Of a stretch of 56,404 bases of DNA, positions 9,471 to 18,660 are shown one piece after another. The translations under genes and the position numbers were made by a program. Each line of letters opens with the position of its first letter. Position 1 is the stretch's first letter. The stretch spans positions 1 through 56,404 of the forward strand of contig DASWJH010000076.1 of NCBI GenBank assembly GCA_036397255.1, given 5' to 3'. Under the pieces are notes generated by a model. It was given only the letters and a program-made list of their open reading frames with translations. It was not told the DNA's origin and made no database searches. This stretch comes from Nitrospiria bacterium (GTDB lineage: Bacteria > Nitrospirota > Nitrospiria > DASWJH01).

Positions 9471-10712
9471 ATGCCTGTCATTCGACCCTTCCCGGGTTTA
9501 CGACCTAAACCAGAGTATACAAGCCAAGTGATTGCACCTCCCTATGATGTGGTGACCTCCAAAGAAGCCCGTTTTCTTGCTTCCAGTAAGCCGTGGAGTT
9601 TTCTTCATATTTCACGGCCGGAAATCGATCTTCCCCCAACAACGGATCCTTATTCTCCTGAGGTATATGCGAAAGCCAAAGAAAATTTTCAAAGGCAAAT
9701 AGATCAGGGGATACTTCAAAAAGATGCAGGGGCCTATTATTACCTTTATCGGCTGATCATGGGATCCCATTCTCAAACCGGACTGGTTGCGGTTTCCTCG
9801 GTTGCAGCCTATGAAAAAAACTTGATTCGTAAACATGAATTTACCCGTCCCGATAAGGAAGATGACCGCGTTCGACAGATCGATAGCCTCAATGCACAGA
9901 CAGGCCCGGTGTTTTTAACCTATAAACATTCCCATGCCATTGATGGTTTAATCGAGATGGAGACCCAGGGAATCCCCATGGTGGATGTTACGGGGGAGAA
10001 TGGGGTTCGCCATCTCTTGTGGATCGTGAAGGATCGGTCTACCATTGAGAATTTGAATCGGGCTTTCGATCATGTGGCCTTTTTGTATATAGCCGATGGG
10101 CATCACCGTTCCGCAGCGGCGGGCCGGGTGGCCTCCCTGCGGCGAAAAAGAAATCCAAATCACACAGGTGAGGAGGCCTATAATTTTTTTCTTTCCGTTA
10201 TTTTTCCGGACAATCAAATGAAGATTCTGGATTATAATCGGGTGGTGAAAGATTTATATGGTTTGACCCCAAATGTTTTTTTAAAAAAAATAAGAGAGGG
10301 TTTTTCTATTCAACCGGAAACCGTTCCGGTTAAACCCGCACAGTCCAAGGAATTTGGGATGTATCTTCCTGGGCAATGGTATCGCTTGGTGATTAAACCC
10401 GGAAAAATTAAAATGGGTGATCCTGTCAAACGGTTGGATGTGAGTGTGCTGGCCGACCATTTAATTTCTCCCATTTTAAGGGTATCGGATCCCCGAAGGG
10501 ATAAACGGATTGATTTTGTGGGAGGAATTAGAGGCCTTCAAGAATTGCAGCGCCGTGTAGACAGCGGTGAAATGGCTGTGGCGTTTTCACTGTTTCCTAC
10601 TACCCTGTCAGATCTCATGGCCGTGGCGGATGCGGGGGAGGTCATGCCTCCCAAATCAACTTGGTTTGAGCCTAAACTGGCGGATGGAATGGTTTCCCAC
10701 CTTTTGGAATAA
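9471..10712 (+). CDS. DUF1015 family protein
   Basis: A 413-aa cytoplasmic protein of the DUF1015 family (COG4198), which has no agreed function. Family marks seen are the N-terminal IRPFPGLRP, IAPPYDVV (21-28) and the signature IADGHHRSAAAGR (about 207-219). The DGHHR box resembles the catalytic motif of ParB/sulfiredoxin-fold nucleotide-using enzymes such as SerK and SbnI, so an ATP- or ADP-dependent kinase-like role is possible, but that is inference. A strong AGGAGG lies 9 nt before the ATG. It has its own promoter (9335-9364) and is followed 44 bp later by a broken zntB-like gene. Confidence 0.85.
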   Translation: MPVIRPFPGLRPKPEYTSQVIAPPYDVVTSKEARFLASSKPWSFLHISRPEIDLPPTTDPYSPEVYAKAKENFQRQIDQGILQKDAGAYYYLYRLIMGSHSQTGLVAVSSVAAYEKNLIRKHEFTRPDKEDDRVRQIDSLNAQTGPVFLTYKHSHAIDGLIEMETQGIPMVDVTGENGVRHLLWIVKDRSTIENLNRAFDHVAFLYIADGHHRSAAAGRVASLRRKRNPNHTGEEAYNFFLSVIFPDNQMKILDYNRVVKDLYGLTPNVFLKKIREGFSIQPETVPVKPAQSKEFGMYLPGQWYRLVIKPGKIKMGDPVKRLDVSVLADHLISPILRVSDPRRDKRIDFVGGIRGLQELQRRVDSGEMAVAFSLFPTTLSDLMAVADAGEVMPPKSTWFEPKLADGMVSHLLE

Positions 10713-10756
10713 TTAACTTTCTGGATGGGGGTCTTTCCATTCAGACAGCGGGGGTC

Positions 10757-11731
10757 ATGATGCTAAAAACCGGTCTTATCTTAGCCTATGTTTTAGATGG
10801 GAAAGGGGGGGGGAGAAAAATTGGATGGGAGGAGATTAACCAGTGGAAATCCGCTGATGGGATTCTTTGGGTTCATTTGGATTATTCACAAGAGGATTCC
10901 CGACAATGGGGGACTCCGCACAGCGGGGTTTCCGAATTGGTGATGGAAACTTTGTTGGCAGAGGAGACAAGACCCAGAACAGTGGCTTTTCAAAATGGTC
11001 TTTTAATTTGCTTGAGAGGGGTTAATAATAACCCAGGGGCGGAGCCAGAAGATATGGTGTCTATCCGAATTTGGATTGATCCTATTCGGATTATTACTTC
11101 CCGAAAAAGGCGCTTACTTTCCATTCAGGATTTGTCAGAAAGCCTGGATCGAGGGGACGGACCCCGTACCCCGGGTGAGTTTCTGTTTTTCATATCCGAC
11201 CGCTTGGTGGATCGAATGCACCAGGTGGTGGAAGAAATCGAGGAGAGGGTGGATCAATTGGAGGAAACGATTTTGATTTCTGAGAGTCACAAATTACGCT
11301 CCCAGCTTGCTGACATTCGGCGGGAAACCATACTGTTATGACGGTATTTGGCCCCCCAAAGGGAGGCCATGGCCCGTTTACAAATAGAACGTGTGGATTG
11401 GCTAACTGATTTAGACAAAATTCAATTAAGAGAAATTACGGATAAAGTAACCCGGTATGTTGAAGATTTGGATTCGATCAAGGACCGAGCTTCTGTCGCA
11501 CATGAAGAATTGGCCAGCCGTCTCTCGGAGATTTTAAACAATAGGATGTATATTCTTTCGGTTGTGGGCGGTTTATTTCTACCTTTGGGTTTTTTAACCG
11601 GGCTGCTCGGAATCAATGTGGGAGGCATTCCATGGGCAGATAATCCCTTGGGTTTTAGCATTGTCTTACTGGGCGTATTCATCATTATTTTGGGTCAATT
11701 TTTGTTCTTTAAGATGAAAAACTGGTTTTAG
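10757..11731 (+). pseudogene. zntB: ZntB-like CorA-family metal transporter interrupted by one in-frame TGA
   Basis: Two frames in the same phase, 10757-11341 (194 aa) and 11342-11731, together match the ZntB/CorA family. The first holds the cytoplasmic funnel. The second carries the helix RYLAPQREAMARL, two C-terminal membrane segments, and the pore motif GINVGG, the ZntB-like equivalent of CorA's GMN. They are separated by a single TGA (11339-11341), exactly where E. coli ZntB has an arginine (LRRYMAPQR), so CGA-to-TGA explains the break. The read-through length of about 324 residues matches ZntB (327). It could be a recent nonsense mutation, a sequencing error or, less likely, read-through. 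No cysteine is expected there, so selenocysteine is unlikely. Confidence 0.85.
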
Positions 11732-12021
11732 TTTTTACCGGATTGATGGGAGAAAAAATGTAGCGAGATTTACCGGAGGGTGCCTAGGGTGCGAAATCAG
11801 GGTTTGATCCCTTCTAAGATTGAAAAATCTGTGGAAACAGTGACCTTTAGTATTTAGAAGTAATAAAGTTGATTCTCTTATCTTAAATCCGCCCCCTGCC
11901 CGATCAGCCTTGGGGGGAAATTTTCAATCTATTTCTTTTCAGGTGGGTTTATTGCCCAAAAGAAGTAATCACTCTGAGGAGGGTTGGGAAGGGGTTTCAA
12001 TTATCCAATAAACCATTTGGG
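11732..12021. other. intergenic region after zntB
   Basis: About 290 bp between convergent genes. I see no terminator hairpin with a T-run, no RNA gene and no recognisable protein remnant. Confidence 0.4.
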
Positions 12022-13179
12022 TTAAGTACACCCTTTTTCAAATCGTTTTTTGGCTTCCATGGAATCAATGGCTTTTCGGACGGCATTCCCTGCTTCTTTT
12101 AAGTTATTTACCCGCTGTAGGCTGTGAAGCAAAATGGCTCCGGTATATACCCAACTGTCCCGGGTGGGGCCCGCTTTTCCGTCCAATGCTTCTAACCCCT
12201 GTATGGCGCAGGCTTCACTCCAGTTCTCTGAACGGGTCGTCCTCTCATCTTCATTCTCAGAAACAGAACCTTGGTGTTGGGAAAAGGGAACAGATCGAAT
12301 ATTCGAATCAATCTCAACTTCCTTGGGATCCCATTTGAATTCCTGCGTCTCTTCTTCCTTGTTGTAAAATGTTCCCACTGCCGGAGAATTTAATGGTGGA
12401 ACAATTCCTCCCTCCACTCCCCGGATCACCAGGGCGGAATCGTATCCTGCAAAGCGGGCCATTAGGGGTAAGAGGCGTTTGTAGTCCTGGTGGACGTATC
12501 CAATCACCAGGTGGTTGGTTTGTTGTGCCCGGATCGGGCCGCATAGCTTTTCTAAAGTAGATAGACAAGGACGCTTAACAATTAATCGGCGAAGTTCGAC
12601 CAGACGGTGCAGGGGGGGACAAAACATTTTTTGATCGATATAAGCCCATCCAATTTGAGGGTCGGCAATGCGGGAGGCCGCTTGGCGCGATGTGAGATCA
12701 ATTTTTGCCCCCGCCGCAGATAAAATTTGGTGATGGGTGATTCCAAATTTAGGTCCCATCTGATGACACCCGTGGGAGACGGTAGGAACTCCGCAAGCCG
12801 CAAGGATGGGCGGAAGGAACGGGGAAGCGGGCATATGGCGGTTAAAACCGTCATAGGGATCGGCTAGCTCAACCAGTTCCGGAATGGGTGCAGTGGAGGC
12901 CCGAGTGGCCTGCCGTAAAGCTTTTAAAATCCCTCGATTTTCCTCATCCGTTTCTCTCTTCATCCTCAAAGCGATGAGAAAAACCGCTGCTTGTACGTTA
13001 GAAACAAGCCCTTCCAATATTAACGTCATGCCATCTAGGGCTTCCTCCAGGGTCAAATCTTTGCTGAGTTCGGGCCCTGTGGCAATACGCTTGAGATAAT
13101 CGGCGATCCGTTCTTCAGGAGAGGAGTTTTTTTGAATGGGCATCTTTGGTGGTTTCTCTCTAGGAATAAGAGAGATCAT
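12022..13179 (-). CDS. TrpD2/YbiB-like anthranilate phosphoribosyltransferase-family protein
   Basis: A 385-aa protein with the TrpD fold: a helical N-terminal domain (LTLEEALDGMTLILEG, AAVFLIALRMK about 42-75), then a nucleoside phosphorylase-like alpha/beta domain starting near SFL/GVPTVSHGCHQMGPKFG. The phosphate-binding loop is HGCHQMG rather than the KHGN and GSAD of true TrpD, which matches TrpD2/YbiB proteins; those bind nucleic acid and are not tryptophan enzymes. No trp genes lie nearby. Start is uncertain: ATG at 13179 or at 13143 (MPIQKNSS); neither has a good Shine-Dalgarno. Divergent from the aldehyde dehydrogenase gene. Confidence 0.75.
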   Translation of the reverse strand: MISLIPREKPPKMPIQKNSSPEERIADYLKRIATGPELSKDLTLEEALDGMTLILEGLVSNVQAAVFLIALRMKRETDEENRGILKALRQATRASTAPIPELVELADPYDGFNRHMPASPFLPPILAACGVPTVSHGCHQMGPKFGITHHQILSAAGAKIDLTSRQAASRIADPQIGWAYIDQKMFCPPLHRLVELRRLIVKRPCLSTLEKLCGPIRAQQTNHLVIGYVHQDYKRLLPLMARFAGYDSALVIRGVEGGIVPPLNSPAVGTFYNKEEETQEFKWDPKEVEIDSNIRSVPFSQHQGSVSENEDERTTRSENWSEACAIQGLEALDGKAGPTRDSWVYTGAILLHSLQRVNNLKEAGNAVRKAIDSMEAKKRFEKGCT

Positions 13180-13220
13180 AACATAAAGATGAATCGGGGG
13201 GCAAAAAGGGAGAGGGGTCC

Positions 13221-13248
13221 TTGTGATTTTGATTCAATAGGCTATAAT
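13221..13248 (+). promoter_or_regulatory. promoter of the aldehyde dehydrogenase gene
   Basis: TTGTGA (13221-13226), 16-bp spacer, perfect TATAAT (13243-13248). The predicted transcript start, about 13255, lies just upstream of the AAGGAGG that serves the ATG at 13284. Confidence 0.7.
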
Positions 13249-13283
13249 GAATAGGGTTGTTACGGGGTAAAAGGAGGAAGGCA

Positions 13284-14786
13284 ATGGGTCTCAAATTTAA
13301 AAATTTTATCAATGGGAAATGGGTGCAGGCATCATCGGGTGAAGTTTTTGAAAGTGTTAACCCAGCCACGCGTGAAGTGGTGGGGGTTGTGCCTCGATCG
13401 GGTCCAGCCGATGTGGATCAAGCGGTTTCCGCCGCAAGAGAAGCTTTTCAAAAGTGGCATCTTTTTCCAGCTCCGAAAAGAGGAGAAATCCTCTATCGGG
13501 CAGGTGAGCTTTTGATCCGTCACAAAGAAGAGTTAGCGAAGCTCATGACCCGTGAAATGGGAAAAGTATTGATGGAGGCCATGGGGGATGTTCAGGAAGC
13601 CATTGATATGACCTATTTTATGGCGGGTGAGGGACGCCGGCTTTCCGGGGAAACGGTTCCTTCGGAGAATCACAACAAAGATGCAAAGTCCGTTCGGGTT
13701 TCAATTGGGGTTTTCGGGCTGATTACCCCCTGGAATTTTCCCATTGCCATCCCTTCTTGGAAAATATGTCCTGCCCTGGTATGCGGAAATACCGTGGTTT
13801 TTAAACCCTCCAGTGAAACCCCTGTTTGTGCCGCCCGATTTGTTGAAATCCTCAATGAAGCCGGTTTACCCAAGGGGGTTTTGAATTTGGTTCAGGGGAC
13901 CGGACGGCAGGTTGGTGAAAATTTAGTAAAACATCCCAAAGTGGATGGGATCTCTTTTACGGGGTCTTCTAATACGGGGGAGAGCATAGAGGTGCTTTGT
14001 GCCAACCAGCATAAGCCCCTTTCAACCGAAACCGGGGGGAAGAATGTCATTATTGTGATGGATGATGCCGATCTGGACCTCGCTGTTGAAGGGGCCATAT
14101 GGGGAGGGTTTGGAACCACCGGTCAGCGGTGCACGGCGGCCAGTCGTGTGGTGGTTCATGCCCCCGTTTATTCCAGGTTTTTAAAAAAATTTAAGGAAGC
14201 TGCCAAGGGTCTTAAATTGGGCGACGGGCTTCAAAAATCAACCCATGTGGGTCCGGTGGTCAATGAAGCCCAGTTTGAAAAGGTCCTTTCTTATATCGAG
14301 ATAGGGAAAAAAGAAGGGGCTCAGGTGGTCTTAGGAGGAAAACCATTCAAGGCAAGAGGCGCTTTAGCCCGTGGGTTTTTTATTGAACCGACGATTTTCG
14401 GCGATGTCCATCCAAAAATGAGGATAGCCCAAGAAGAGATTTTCGGTCCAGTGGTTTCGGTGTTAAAAGCCCGAAATCTGGTAGATGGCATTAGAATTGC
14501 GAACCAGGTCGAATATGGTCTTTCATCCGCCATCTTTTCCCAGAATGTGAACCGGACAGCGGTAGCCGAAAGGGATTTGGATACCGGCTTAATTTATATT
14601 AACGCGTCGACCATTGGGGCCGAAATTCAACTTCCGTTTGGGGGAACAAAAAGAACGGGAATTGGGCCTCGAGAGGCCGGAGGACGTGGCGGGGCCCTTG
14701 ATCATTTTACCAAATGGAAAGTCATTTATAGGGATTTTAGTGGAAAACTCCAACGGGCTCAGATTGATCCGGTAGGAGACGGATAA
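13284..14786 (+). CDS. NAD(P)-dependent aldehyde dehydrogenase
   Basis: Oxidises an aldehyde to the acid. All ALDH marks are present: LITPWNFP, the general base in STETGGKN (Glu249) and the catalytic cysteine in GQRCTA (Cys283), with the FTGS cofactor loop (about 225). The frame opens at 13257, but the ATG at 13284 follows AAGGAGGAAGG and gives 500 aa, the normal family size. The exact substrate is not set by sequence; succinic- or aminoadipic-semialdehyde types are possible. A class III aminotransferase and an agmatinase nearby (16272-18588, opposite strand) would fit amine or polyamine breakdown. Confidence 0.92.
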   Translation: MGLKFKNFINGKWVQASSGEVFESVNPATREVVGVVPRSGPADVDQAVSAAREAFQKWHLFPAPKRGEILYRAGELLIRHKEELAKLMTREMGKVLMEAMGDVQEAIDMTYFMAGEGRRLSGETVPSENHNKDAKSVRVSIGVFGLITPWNFPIAIPSWKICPALVCGNTVVFKPSSETPVCAARFVEILNEAGLPKGVLNLVQGTGRQVGENLVKHPKVDGISFTGSSNTGESIEVLCANQHKPLSTETGGKNVIIVMDDADLDLAVEGAIWGGFGTTGQRCTAASRVVVHAPVYSRFLKKFKEAAKGLKLGDGLQKSTHVGPVVNEAQFEKVLSYIEIGKKEGAQVVLGGKPFKARGALARGFFIEPTIFGDVHPKMRIAQEEIFGPVVSVLKARNLVDGIRIANQVEYGLSSAIFSQNVNRTAVAERDLDTGLIYINASTIGAEIQLPFGGTKRTGIGPREAGGRGGALDHFTKWKVIYRDFSGKLQRAQIDPVGDG

Positions 14787-14821
14787 TGTTTTTTATTTTT
14801 TAAAAAAAGAAAAAGAGGTGT

Positions 14822-15847
14822 TTAACGTGTTTTTTTCTTTTGGAGGATTTGACCCACCTCTTTCCAATCCGAAGCAGAGATCGGTCCGGTGGTTTTTATT
14901 TTGGAATCTCTTTCATTTTCTTCTCTCTTTCCGATATGAATGGAAGAGATTCCTTCATCAGAAAGTTTTTGCGCCTCTTCCCATGAATCCGTAACCAACA
15001 CATCAAGCCTTTTCCAACCTTCCTGTTTCCATTTTTTTACCTTTTGAAGGACCCCTGTGGTTCCCCCCTTTACATGAATTAAAGGCGCATCCGGAAATGC
15101 AAAGGTCTCAAACCATTTTTTCTGTTGTTCAAAAACCAAAGGCACTCCTTGGGTGAAATATACAAAAGAAATCTTTTTTTCGAGTTCAGTTAGAACTTCG
15201 GCCGCGTGGGGTCTTGCCGGCGGTAAAAGGGTGTTCCCCAATCCGGGAATGGGGATCGGAGAAGTGGGTTGCTCCAACATGAGGGAGGATGTCAAAACCA
15301 AAACAATGGGGTCGGTAAGATTGAAAGCCTCTACCAAAAATTCCGCTGGAAGGGCCCGGTATCTGGAATCCACCAACTGTACCTGAATGGTATGGAGGCC
15401 CCGGGAAAGGGGTTTAATGGTTAAATTGGCTAATCCATTCCCGCCGGTCAATGTTAACCCTAGGGCTTCTCCATTTAACAAAAAGCGGATCCTTTCACCA
15501 CTGACGGGCCTTGTAATAAAGGGGATTTTCTCTCCAAAGAGGTGTACCTGAATTCTGGTATTTTGGTTGGCGGGAATTATGGTATCGGAGACCTGGAACC
15601 GGGCGGTAGGGGCCCCAAGGGAAATTTCAACCCCTGGGGGGATAAAAACTATTGTAATTAAAAGTAAAATTTGTATTTGGACCCGACCGAGTAGATTTTT
15701 CTTTAAAAGAAACTGAATAAATGGATGAAAAGTTCGTCCAATTGGGCGAGACTCACAAAAAGGTATTTTTGAAAGGAGGCAACTCATGAAACCGATTTCT
15801 CTGTTAGCTGTATTAGGATTTCTTTTTCTTGTTGGTTTGCCGGCCAC
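14822..15847 (-). CDS. exported protein with Ig-like domain and degenerate HAD/LNS2-like domain
   Basis: A 341-aa frame with one hydrophobic segment (about 57-72), then a beta-rich Ig-like region (about 84-175), then an alpha/beta domain with blocks FVYFTQGVPLVFE (about 228-240) and FPDAPLIHVKGG (251-262). These resemble the APP1/LNS2 phosphatidate phosphatase group of the HAD superfamily. The DxDxT nucleophile that should lie near 180-190 is missing (IVLVLTSSL), so catalysis looks lost. The start is uncertain: ATG at 15847 has GGAG five nt upstream; ATG at 15787 has none. Either overlaps the start of the divergent histidine-rich gene. The HAD resemblance is my inference from short motifs. 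Confidence 0.55.
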   Translation of the reverse strand: MAGKPTRKRNPNTANREIGFMSCLLSKIPFCESRPIGRTFHPFIQFLLKKNLLGRVQIQILLLITIVFIPPGVEISLGAPTARFQVSDTIIPANQNTRIQVHLFGEKIPFITRPVSGERIRFLLNGEALGLTLTGGNGLANLTIKPLSRGLHTIQVQLVDSRYRALPAEFLVEAFNLTDPIVLVLTSSLMLEQPTSPIPIPGLGNTLLPPARPHAAEVLTELEKKISFVYFTQGVPLVFEQQKKWFETFAFPDAPLIHVKGGTTGVLQKVKKWKQEGWKRLDVLVTDSWEEAQKLSDEGISSIHIGKREENERDSKIKTTGPISASDWKEVGQILQKKKTR

Positions 15848-16181
15848 AGGCTCCGCTTATGATGAGGACCGACCGAGGGGCCAGGTTCACGGGTCCATTA
15901 TTATTGGAAGTGAATCCCCATTCTACGCCTCTGGGCAGGTCTATGGGGTTTACCCTTTCTATGTTTTACCAGGCCTTGGTATTCAATTTCAATACGGAGA
16001 TTATTCACGGCAACATCTTCACAGAGGACACCACGGGCGCCATCAACGTCCTCAGCTTCACAATGGAGGCCATCACCGCAGAGCCCATTGGCAGCAACAC
16101 CCCGGGGGGCATGACCGCCATTTTGATAGGAAGGACCGTGGTCATACGAAAAAACACCAGCGGCGTTTCGGATCCCACTAG
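15786..16181 (+). CDS. small secreted histidine-rich protein
   Basis: A 131-aa protein with a clear Sec signal peptide (MKPISLLAVLGFLFLVGL...GSA, cut near residue 24). A short mid-region of about 50 residues is rich in Gly, Tyr and Phe. The tail, from about residue 75, has about 15 histidines among 57 residues, mixed with Arg and Gly. The ATG has AGGAGG seven nt upstream, so translation is well supported. The histidine tail suggests binding of Ni, Zn, Cu or Co in the periplasm or outside the cell. I do not recognise a family. The start overlaps the 5' end of the gene on the other strand. Confidence 0.75.
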   Translation: MKPISLLAVLGFLFLVGLPATGSAYDEDRPRGQVHGSIIIGSESPFYASGQVYGVYPFYVLPGLGIQFQYGDYSRQHLHRGHHGRHQRPQLHNGGHHRRAHWQQHPGGHDRHFDRKDRGHTKKHQRRFGSH

Positions 16182-16271
16182 ATTTTTCATTATAAATGAA
16201 ACGGAAAAGGTTTCCAAGACAATTTCTTAAGAATCGTCAGGTAAGGAATTTTGGGGGGGAGATGGAAGGGG

Positions 16272-17609
16272 TTACCCTTCTATTTCCCTGATGGTTTCAT
16301 CAAGGATCGTAAGGACGGAATGGCAATCTTGTTCTTTCACAATGAGAGAGGGGGAGAGTCTCAAGGTGTTGGATCCACATCCCAAAGTCAATAAACCCTT
16401 CTCAAAGCAAGTTTGGACCACTTGGTTTCTTTCTGCGACGGCGGGTTCTTTGGTTTGCCGATCTTTAACCAATTCAACCCCGATCATTAACCCTCTGCCT
16501 CGCACATCTCCGATGAGGGGATGATTTTCCATTAATTTCTTTAAATCCTCTAAAAGAATGCTTCCCACCCGTTCCGCATTTTGAACCAACTCTTCCTCAA
16601 GCAATTGGATGGTGGCTAGAGAAGCCTCACAGGAGATGGGATTTCCCCCGAAGGTGTTGGCGTGAGATCCGGAAACCCAATTACTAATTTTCGCTTTGGC
16701 GATCATGGCGCCTAAGGGGAGGCCCGAGGCAATGCCCTTTGCCAGGGTGATGATATCGGGAATCACTCCTTTTTCATAATCCGTGGCAAACATTCGCCCG
16801 GTCCGCCCCATTCCGGTCTGAATTTCATCGACGACTAACAAAATCCCGTAACGATGGGCTAATTCCTGAAGCCGTTTCAAATATCCCGGGGGGGGAACAA
16901 TGTATCCCCCTTCGCCTTGGATGGGTTCCACAAAAATGGCGGCCACTTCCTCGGGGGGAACGGCTTTTGGAAAGAGTTCTTCCTCTATCCATTGGACACA
17001 ATAGAAATTGCAACTGTCCGGCGTCAGTCCATAAACGCATCGATAACAGTAGGCGTAGGGAACTTGGGTCACCCCAGGCAAAAGGGGGGAGAACCCCTTT
17101 CGGTGTATTTGTTTGCTTCCCGAAATGGAAAGAGAGCCAAAGGTCCTCCCATGAAAACCTCCGATAAAGGATAAAAAAAGCGGACGTTGGGTATGATACC
17201 GGGCCAATTTCATAGCCGCTTCGTTGGCCTCCGTTCCTGAGTTTGTAAAAAAAACTCTTTTGTCCTGATTTCCTGGTGTAATTTCTTTGAGTTTTTCAGC
17301 CAGTTTAATTTGGGAGGGGTAATAAAAATCAGTGCCCGACATGTGTATTAATTGTTTAGCCTGTTGGATGATGGCTTCTACAATTTTTGGGTGACAATGT
17401 CCGGTGGCGTTAACTGCAATTCCTGCTGTGAAATCCAAATAGCGGTTTCCATCTATATCGGTCAACGTCATCCCCGTGGCTTCTTTTACCACCAATGGAT
17501 AAGAGCGGGTATAAGAGGGGGAGACGCTTTTTTCATCTCGCTTTATCCAATGCCGGGCCTTTGGACCCGGTGGGGACTGCCCTGTTTTATTTTTTTTCCG
17601 TGGACTCAT
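16272..17609 (-). CDS. class III PLP-dependent aminotransferase (GabT / acetylornithine type)
   Basis: A 445-aa enzyme that moves an amino group from an omega-amino donor to 2-oxoglutarate or similar. The PLP lysine lies in LAKGIASGLPLGA. The phosphate-binding block SGTEANEAAMKLAR and VVDEIQTGMGRTG are intact. An inserted cysteine-rich segment, YCYRCVYGLTPDSC (about 174-187), is typical of the archaeal-type subgroup that includes 4-aminobutyrate aminotransferases and broad-range amino-acid racemases, so the exact reaction is open. ATG with AGGAG four nt upstream. It lies 58 bp after the agmatinase gene on the same strand. Confidence 0.85.
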   Translation of the reverse strand: MSPRKKNKTGQSPPGPKARHWIKRDEKSVSPSYTRSYPLVVKEATGMTLTDIDGNRYLDFTAGIAVNATGHCHPKIVEAIIQQAKQLIHMSGTDFYYPSQIKLAEKLKEITPGNQDKRVFFTNSGTEANEAAMKLARYHTQRPLFLSFIGGFHGRTFGSLSISGSKQIHRKGFSPLLPGVTQVPYAYCYRCVYGLTPDSCNFYCVQWIEEELFPKAVPPEEVAAIFVEPIQGEGGYIVPPPGYLKRLQELAHRYGILLVVDEIQTGMGRTGRMFATDYEKGVIPDIITLAKGIASGLPLGAMIAKAKISNWVSGSHANTFGGNPISCEASLATIQLLEEELVQNAERVGSILLEDLKKLMENHPLIGDVRGRGLMIGVELVKDRQTKEPAVAERNQVVQTCFEKGLLTLGCGSNTLRLSPSLIVKEQDCHSVLTILDETIREIEG

Positions 17610-17667
17610 GGGACTCCTTCCTCAATAGGTTGGTAGAGTCTCTCATAACAATAAAAAAGTCCTGCTA

Positions 17668-18588
17668 CTATTTTCCCTCCAGGAAGATTCTTTCCTGGCG
17701 TTGAATTTTTTTATAAACCACCCCAAAAATTTCCATAATGATTTTTAATGCGGCAAAACTGGTAATATCGCTGTTATCTAAAGGGGGGGAAACCTCCACC
17801 AGATCAGCCCCCACGATGGGCAGGGCGTCCAGTTGTCGAATGAGGCGAATGACATCCCGAGTGGATAAGCCCCCGGCCTCGGGAATCCCGGTCCCTGGGG
17901 CAAAGGCCGGGTCTAAAACATCGATATCAATAGATAGGTACAAATGGTCAACCCCATGGAGATGTTCCATTATTTCTTTGCCAATTTCGCGGCTTCCTCT
18001 TTCCAAGATTTCTTCGGTTGAAAAATATTTCAATTGATGCGTATCGATAAACCGTAATCCCTCGGGTTCAAAGCAGCGTGTTCCAACCAGGACCACATCT
18101 TTGGGATCCACTTTGGGTAGTTCGAGGGCTCTACGAAGAGGACAGGCATGGGAATAGCGGGATCCTTCAAAAACATCCGAAAGGTCGGTATGGGCATCAA
18201 AAAAGAGGATTCCGATCCGGCCTTGGGATAAACGGTCAAGGGTTTTAAAAATAGGAATGGAAATAGAGTGGTCTCCCCCAAGTGTCAAAACAAAGGATTG
18301 AGAAAATAAGTCTGAAAGGACTTTTTCAGCATTGGAAAAGGTGGTTTCCGGATCAAGTGAGACCGTTACGTTTCCTAAATCGTGAATGATTAGGCTTTTT
18401 AGGTTCTCACCTGTTTCCAGGGTAGGCGGAATATATTGAGAGATTTCCCGAATCCGATCGGGGCCCAGGGAGGCCCCTTTCCGATAGCAGACAGAATGGT
18501 CATATGGAATTCCAAGAATATGGATATGGGGGTTGCCTTTTTTTTCTTGGCGGTTAAGGCCTGCCCAAAATTTTTCCCTTTGATCCAT
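17668..18588 (-). CDS. speB: agmatinase / arginase-family ureohydrolase
   Basis: Hydrolyses a guanidino compound (agmatine to putrescine plus urea in SpeB). The manganese ligands are all in place: GGDHSIS, DAHTDLSD and SIDIDVLDPAFAPGTG. Length 306 aa fits SpeB, which is usually about 300 aa. The arginase/formiminoglutamase family is hard to split by eye, so agmatinase is the most likely but not certain. It sits between the patatin gene and the class III aminotransferase, same strand, so agmatine or putrescine catabolism is a reasonable role. Confidence 0.86.
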   Translation of the reverse strand: MDQREKFWAGLNRQEKKGNPHIHILGIPYDHSVCYRKGASLGPDRIREISQYIPPTLETGENLKSLIIHDLGNVTVSLDPETTFSNAEKVLSDLFSQSFVLTLGGDHSISIPIFKTLDRLSQGRIGILFFDAHTDLSDVFEGSRYSHACPLRRALELPKVDPKDVVLVGTRCFEPEGLRFIDTHQLKYFSTEEILERGSREIGKEIMEHLHGVDHLYLSIDIDVLDPAFAPGTGIPEAGGLSTRDVIRLIRQLDALPIVGADLVEVSPPLDNSDITSFAALKIIMEIFGVVYKKIQRQERIFLEGK

Positions 18589-18660
18589 GCAGCATTACCC
18601 TTGACGTTTTCCTGAACACAGTGTCTTTTTTTGAAGAACCCATTCCCTTCATTCCTGTTT

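Noticed and set aside
11339-11341. Selenocysteine or programmed recoding at the zntB TGA
   Set aside because: The family has arginine here and there is no cysteine to replace; I see no SECIS-like hairpin directly after the codon. A point mutation is simpler.
12022-13179. True TrpD (anthranilate phosphoribosyltransferase)
   Set aside because: The PRPP/anthranilate loops are altered (HGCHQMG) and no trp genes are near; it fits TrpD2/YbiB better.
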